From contig QJNS01000003.1 of assembly GCA_004154925.1 (NCBI GenBank), positions 558,001 to 622,000 of the forward strand: a stretch of DNA of 64,000 nucleotides, in the 5' to 3' direction. Position 1 is the stretch's first letter, and every line of letters begins with the position of its first letter. The position numbers and the translations under genes were made by a program. Of the stretch, positions 57,871-64,000 are shown piece by piece. The notes under the pieces were generated by a model. That model searched no databases and was not told the DNA's origin. It worked only from the letters and a program-made list of their open reading frames with translations. Origin of the DNA: Monosporascus cannonballus (Eukaryota; Ascomycota; Sordariomycetes; Xylariales).

Positions 57871-60599
57871 ATTACTTTCCCTTTTTAAACGCTAAATCAT
57901 TAATACTATTAATATTAATTTAATATAACTTGTTTCGCAAATCTGGTTACGTAAATTTGCCGATACTCGATTATTATAAATATGTAAGTTATATTATATT
58001 ATAATTAATTGTGGTAGTAATTAATCTGTATTATATTATATAATTAATTATGCTCCGCCTAATTTCTTATTTTAATCCGTTTTTTAACCTTACTTTATTT
58101 ACTTTCTTTCTTTCTTTCTTTCGCGCCTATATTTTTATTTCTTTTACATCCGGGTTTCGTTTAATTTTCTGTCTTTTTTTCATTTTTATTTTGTTTTCTC
58201 TGTTTGTTTTGCGTATAATCTCCGTTTTATTTTCGTTCGTTATATTTTTAATAAGAAAGTTTACGAACAGTAATACTTTAATATTAATAATAATTGAAAG
58301 TTTTTTAACGTTATCTTTTCGACGCCGATGATAAAATAAATATTAATCGTATTAAAGGCGGTAACAAGCCGTATTATGTTTACGTAATATAACGTTATTT
58401 CGTTTACCGTACGGTTTACGTTTAAGCTTTAAATGTTTTAAATTATATTATAATTAATTATTTTTATAAATCTTTTCTTACAATAAATAATTATTTCTGA
58501 TATTATTAATATTGCCGTTTAATTTCCGTTTCAATTCCGATCGTGCTTAAAAGTGCTGCCTAAACGGTGTTTTAGTTTGGTATTAATAACTAGGAGTTAA
58601 TCGACGAGCTCGAAAAGGCTCGTATTAAAAATATCTAGTACGAACGTTTTAACATAATTACGATCGGTCGCCGATTCAACGTTTTTTGCAAAGCCGAATT
58701 CGCCCTTTATACGGTTGTTGTTAAAAAATATTATTTTCTTAATATATCGGAAATCGGTTTTCAATTGTCTGTTATAATTATAGAAATCCAGTTTTAACGT
58801 CGTTTTATAAGTTTACAAATTTAAGTTTTTTAAAAAAATATTCCAATCTTTTTCTTGTTATTCCGTAATTAATTTTTAATTAAGCGTAATTTTGGGATAC
58901 CTTTATAAATAAAGCAATTTCCGAAAGCCGTTATACCGTTATGCTTTTCGCTTACGAATATTTTCTATGTCTTTTTCGACGTTTTAAAGAAATTCTAATA
59001 TTTATTAAAAACTAAAATTAAAAAACTGTTTTATCCGGCGAAATTATTATCAAATTTAATTACGTTAAACGTTTTAAAAATAACGCTTTATTTCCGACCA
59101 GTAACAAATTATATTCCGGTTATTTAAGCCTTATTCTTCGTAAAAAGTAAAACGCCTTTAAATTCTTTCCGGGCTTTGCGGCTAAAAAAGTTAATAAACG
59201 TACCGGTTTTTTACCGTTATATATTTTCCGATCGTTCTCGGAATCTTTTTCCATAATTTCCTTAATATTCTTATTAAGAATTAATTAACGCAAGGCTTAG
59301 TAACTTAACGCGAAATTTCGTTTTCGAAATAAAAGTTCGACTTTTTTTACTTCGTTTATCGGTTTTCGACCGGTATACGATAAGGTAATTATTTGTCAAA
59401 AATTCAGAAATAATTGTATAATTAAATAATATTTTAACGTTAATATTTTAATTCTGCATAAATTAACTTTTTGTAATTTTGTAATTATTATTTATTTAAT
59501 TTCTAATCTAATTATTATTACCTTACGGTCTTTATATTATCCTATTTCTTATATATATTTTTAATATTTTTATATTGCTATAATATTTTAATTACGTATG
59601 CGTAATACGTTTAAAACTTTTACGTATTATATTCGACAGGCCAGCTCTTTTATTTAATTAAATTTTTATATTATTCCTTGTTATTTCAATAATAAATAAT
59701 ACTCTTTATTATGTAGTTTTCCTCTTATCTATTAGGTTTAATAATATTGTTTAAATATTATCTAATTTTCGATTAAATTACGGTTGTAATAAGAATACCG
59801 GGAATATATTATATATCCGTTAATATTTGATAAGAAAAATTATTTTATACGCCTAAAAACCTATTTGTTCTTTAATCTTAATCCGAGTAAAAATAAGTAC
59901 CACCTTTTTATTTTTAAACTTAAACTTCTTAATTAATAAATTCGCTTATTACTTTACTTAAAATTCTATAAATCTATAACGTTAATTATAATACCTTGTA
60001 TACTGCTGTTGTTTTATCCTAATATTCGTATATTACTTAACGAATTGCCGGTATATTTTTAAGAGTTTCTTTTATTTTTTATATCTATTCTTTAAATCTT
60101 TATAAAAGATATTTTACCATTTTTAACTAGTATTCATATAAAGTTTTAAGAAGAAAACGGCTGGTAAACGTATTCCGAACATTATTATATGCGAATTCGA
60201 CATTTTGCAATAACTTTATTTAATTATTTTAAAACTTATTGATGTAATTACGAAAATAATATTTTAAAATTTAATAAATACGTTCTGTTAGCTTATCAGT
60301 TTGCAAATAGTAAACGGTCGATATTTGCCATTTTATTATACTTTTTTGCAAAATTCCGCCTAAAATTAACTTATTAGTAACTTATTTTTATTGTTAATAA
60401 TTCCAGCCGCTATCCTAAATTTATATTTTCTCTTATCGTAAAGCAATCGAGTTAATTTCGTTATAATTAAAATTCTAACCGTAAAAATAAATAAACGTAA
60501 TTTCGTAAAGCAATTGACGATTACTAAGATAACGTTATATTTTAATCGGTTTAGGCCTAAACTTTTAAAAAGTCTTGTAATAAAATATCTTAAAAAGCT

Positions 60600-60805
60600 A
60601 TTTAAGTAAAAGAAACAGCTATAATTACCTGCATAGCTTGTAACGTAATTTTATCGTACCCTAGCAGTTGGGATATTATTTAATATATTATCGGATATCT
60701 TTTGCCATCTTTTCCCAATAGAAATTTCTAATTATCCATTTCAACATACGGATATATCTCATATATCCTGCCCTTAAATCATTATGATGCTAATTTACCA
60801 ACTGC
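60600..60805 (-). pseudogene. Integrase zinc-binding domain of C2
   Basis: The minus-strand translation HHNDLRAGYMRYIRML, then IIRNFYWEKMAKDI and YPNCQG fits the HHCC domain of gypsy integrases (H...GH.G..RT...I...YWPGM..D...YV..C..CQ), with one His and one Cys changed to Tyr. Confidence 0.75.
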
Positions 60806-62349
60806 TTTCGTAATGCGCCTTAAAACGGGATTACAAATATATTCTAATAATATAAAACATTATTTAAATATAGGAAATATCTTCCTTTTATTTCGGTTTA
60901 ACGTCTAGCTATTCGTATTAATTCCATAATATTCAAGTTTTTAATCTATAGCTAGCGAACTTAACCGTAAAATTATTAATAAGCTTTTAACTATAATGCC
61001 GTTTCGTCTTTAAATAATATCTTTGCTAAAAGACATAAAACGTATTAATTATAAATAATAACTTCAGTACTAGTTTCGTTTTTCTTAAAATTTTAAAATC
61101 CGATCATAATACAATCGCAATTTGTGGTTATTATTATTTAACTGTTATTCGTATTTTCGCTACGATTTATGTTTATATTATTATGCGCAAATAGCAAATT
61201 CGGCAGATATATAATTCCTTCCTTTTTTTTCGAAAACCTTTTGTAATTATATAACGAAATCTTTTCGCTTTCTTTATACGGAAAATAATGACTTAAGCTT
61301 TAATTACCTAAAATATATTTGAAAATCCAACGGCGAATAGATTTTACACCGCTCTTACGAAATTTCTTATCGTTATATAATATCTTAAATTATGCTATAT
61401 ATTTGTAAGTATTTTTCGTAGGTTTTCGCGCATATCGTTCATAAACCTTAATTTCTTTAATAACGTAGGAATTATATCTCCGTATGTAATATTTTCTAAT
61501 TTGTAATCTGGGCGTTTAAATAACCCGTCGGCCGGATTGGCACAGTCCGGTCGGTATTAGATCTCAAAATCGAATTACGAAAAACGAAAAATTTATCGAG
61601 CTAAATTTTCCCTAAGGTTACGCGCTGATAAATTTATAATACCTTTTAACGCTATATAATTGGTAAATATTGAGAAATCTTTTTCCGCTTTTTCGAAATA
61701 TTAATATTAATAGTCCAAATTTTTTAAAATTATCAAGAACTGCTATTATTTTATAGCTTATTTTTTTAGTCTGGGTTAGGTTTCCGTATCTAATATATAA
61801 TTAAATGCCAGTATCCCCTATATTTCTGCGATAATATCCCTGATATAGCTTTTACTAAAGCATTTATCTTGACCTTAATATCTTTGGAATTATTTTAATA
61901 TCTAAAAATTGTTGCCGATTAAAAAATGTCTTTTAACTTGTAGAACGCTTTTTTAACCTTTTTAAGCTAATGGAACTCTGTTTTCTTATCTTAATATTAC
62001 GCTCTTTTTAACAATTTAGTAATGGGTTTCGTAATACGCAAATAATAGGCGATAAATTTCTCATAAAATTTGCGAACTTTAAAAAAACTTAAATATTATA
62101 AATCGATTCCGGCTTTGGTTACGTTTTAAGGGCGTCGACTCGTCGGCGATCTATTTCCAACCTATTGGTATTAATTACAAAATCTAAAAAATATTTTTTA
62201 AATACTTCAATGAATAATTAATATTACAGCAGGCGTTCGTAACTCAATTAAAAATATATATGCTTAATTAATCCAGTTCATACCTTATATATATATAAGC
62301 TTAAAAATATAATCAGTGCCTTAATAAAACTAAATAACATAATTATATA

Positions 62350-62570
62350 TTCGAATTACTCGTAATGAATACGAGAAACGATTTCCTATTAATCACTGTT
62401 TTAAATCTTAATATAGTAATAAGTATTGTTAAAATCAATTTTCAAAAATACTTTCGATAACCATAAACAATTTATTACTTTTAAGGTTAAAAGCAAAAAT
62501 TATCTGTTTTTTATTATTATTCGAATTAATCTTTTATAATCCACGTATAATCGGAAACTGCCGTCCTTTT
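62350..62570 (-). pseudogene. Reverse transcriptase fragment of C2
   Basis: The minus-strand translation FRLYVDYKRLIRIIIKNR, then KVFLKIDFNNTYYYIKI and YExFEYIIM matches the gypsy pattern 'FCVDYRxLNxITIKNRYPLP...FTKIDLRxAYHxIRI...GxFEYxVMPFG'. Asp and Gln codons are altered by C-to-T changes. Confidence 0.8.
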
Positions 62571-64000
62571 TAAGTACGAATAATACTAATATCTTTACGT
62601 CCGGTTTTAAATAGCGTATTTATCCTATTTTCAGGTTTTCTCGGATATACTTTTCGAATCCTTTTCGATAAGCTTCCGAAATAGGGTAAATTAGGCCAAA
62701 TAAAGGTATTTTCACTAAGATCAAATCTATTGCATATTTTGCCTTTAACAGCTAAAAGACTTTTTTGGTTAACTTTTTAAAATATATTCCACGGAAACCT
62801 TCTAGGTATATAGAAAAATTAAGTATTTCTCGTTCTTATTATGCTCCAGATTCTAAAATATATAGTACATCGGCTAACTACACTATATTCACAATATAAA
62901 TTTATTTACCGGAAACGGTTAAATTTGCGATCTTTTATCCGTTAAAGTATTATAATAATTTCAATCACTATTAATATATAATTATATTTAATAAAACGTT
63001 TACCTTGTTTATTTCTGGTTTAAATAATAAAAAGTCGGGCCGTTTCCAATTACGGCATATTATAAAGTAAATTTGCTTAACTTTTCACTCATTTTCGTAA
63101 TTATCTATTATATTAATAGGCATTTCGTAACTTCTATAACATTTAATATACGAACTGTTAACGTGGATAAAGCTCGGAATATTTAGAGAAATTAATTGGA
63201 AAGTAATTGTTCTTACTAAATTTCTGCTTACAGTATTTATTTATATTCCCGTATTTATATCCATTTGCATTGTTATATCCTCTATATTTCTTTTAATAAA
63301 TACCATTCTTTGAAAATTCAGCTTTATTTCGACGAATTTGTAATTATTAGCCGAAATGGACTAAATATATACGTTTATTTTGTTTTATTTTTTGGGTTTA
63401 CGTTTCGGGATTGATCTAATTTATCGTTATATACTATAAAGGTCTATATAACTTTCGGAGGTCGATCTCAGTATAGCTGGAATCACAAAGTTTTTGTATT
63501 CTTTTTAAATTTGCAATCCACATTTTTATAATTTAGCTTCTTATAATTATAACCTTTAAATAAGTCGTTATAAAAATTAAAGATATTAAGTTATATAAAC
63601 TTATTCCGATCGGAATCAAATTAAGAATTATCTATTTTTCGAATATGAAATTGCCCGTAATTCTTATTGCTTTTATATACCGCCATTAATTTATTTAAAG
63701 AACTCGTTTTTCCGAAAACGTTAAAATAAAATCGTTTATTGTTATCAATACTTTTAATATAAAATAACCGGTTTTTCTTCGTTTTTTTCAAATATTTTAA
63801 TACCGTTTTACATTATTTATTACGCTATTAATTCGTTTTAATTTAACTTCTCTTCGCAATAAGATATTTTATAATTTTAATATTAATTTTTAAAAATAAA
63901 TAAAAGCAGAATATTTGTTATCCCGATTAATTCCGCCGCTAAAAATATTTTTAAGCTTTATTTTATACACTAAAAACATTTGTTTAGCGTAAAACTCCAC

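Larger units (their letters stand above)
57664..64000 (-). mobile_element. Gypsy retrotransposon C2, continues past the window
   Basis: The left end is an LTR (57664-57870) matching the C1 LTRs in reverse. On the minus strand follow, from right to left, reverse transcriptase (about 62570-62350), integrase (about 60805-60600) and a basic tail (58330-57880) shared with C1. gag and the 5' LTR must lie beyond 64000. Frames are broken by RIP-type stops. Confidence 0.82.

Noticed and set aside
58050..58331. Hydrophobic 93-residue plus-strand open frame
   Set aside because: The run of Phe, Leu and Ile is the reverse strand of a Lys-rich, A-rich tail of element C2, also seen in C1 at 31780-32090.

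Overview
The window looks like an accessory, transposon-rich, AT-rich block from a filamentous ascomycete (Pezizomycotina). Three things point there. First, there are typical fungal genes: a CFEM protein with one short intron, a Zn2Cys6 transcription factor whose zinc cluster is split by a short intron, and the C-terminal part of a fungal-type flavin-dependent halogenase. Second, Ty3/gypsy and Tc1/mariner elements are present, one gypsy element carrying a chromodomain. Third, nearly all the repeats look damaged by repeat-induced point mutation (RIP): TGG, CAA and CAG codons appear as TAA or TAG, Cys and His as Tyr, Asp as Asn, and CpA/TpG are depleted while many CpG survive. The species cannot be named from the sequence.

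Layout. 1-2190 is AT-rich relic DNA. 2191-8585 is a GC-balanced island with one convincing gene, the CFEM gene (6083-6644, minus), a 186-bp inverted-repeat element (7436-7621) and no other recognisable gene. 8586-53545 is about 45 kb of nested, RIP-degraded elements. 53547-56525 is a second GC-balanced island with the transcription factor (53894-55251, plus) facing the halogenase pseudogene (55694-56480, minus). 56526-64000 is again degraded repeat.

The repeat block can be read as layers, because many insertions kept their target-site duplications (TSDs). Element A1 (gypsy, minus, from 11273) was hit by a solo LTR in its own 3' LTR (TSD TTAAT), a B-family solo LTR (TSD TAAGT), a 129-bp solo LTR (TSD CTTTT), a C-family solo LTR (TSD ATATT) and the 7.3-kb chromovirus B1 (16916-24214, TSD TACAT/TATAT). 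Element C1 (25490-32676, plus, TSD GTTAA/ATTAA) carries a clean 206-bp solo LTR (TSD CTTAC). Element D (36261-41916, plus, TSD TTAAC) sits inside an older B-type LTR. Element A2 (46078-52791, minus, TSD ATATA) sits inside a Tc1/mariner transposase gene (about 45288-53548). C2 runs off the right end.

Two points stand out. The A-family gypsy elements carry, between the 3' LTR and pol, a cysteine-rich ORF on the strand opposite to gag-pol; it is recognisable in both A1 and A2 and, apart from stops of the RIP type, stays in one frame for about 185 codons in A2. The second island looks like the remnant of a halogenated secondary-metabolite cluster: a regulator next to a halogenase that lost its N-terminal half at the edge of the repeats and carries three C-to-T-type stop codons. 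All reading was by eye; element edges without a stated TSD are approximate.
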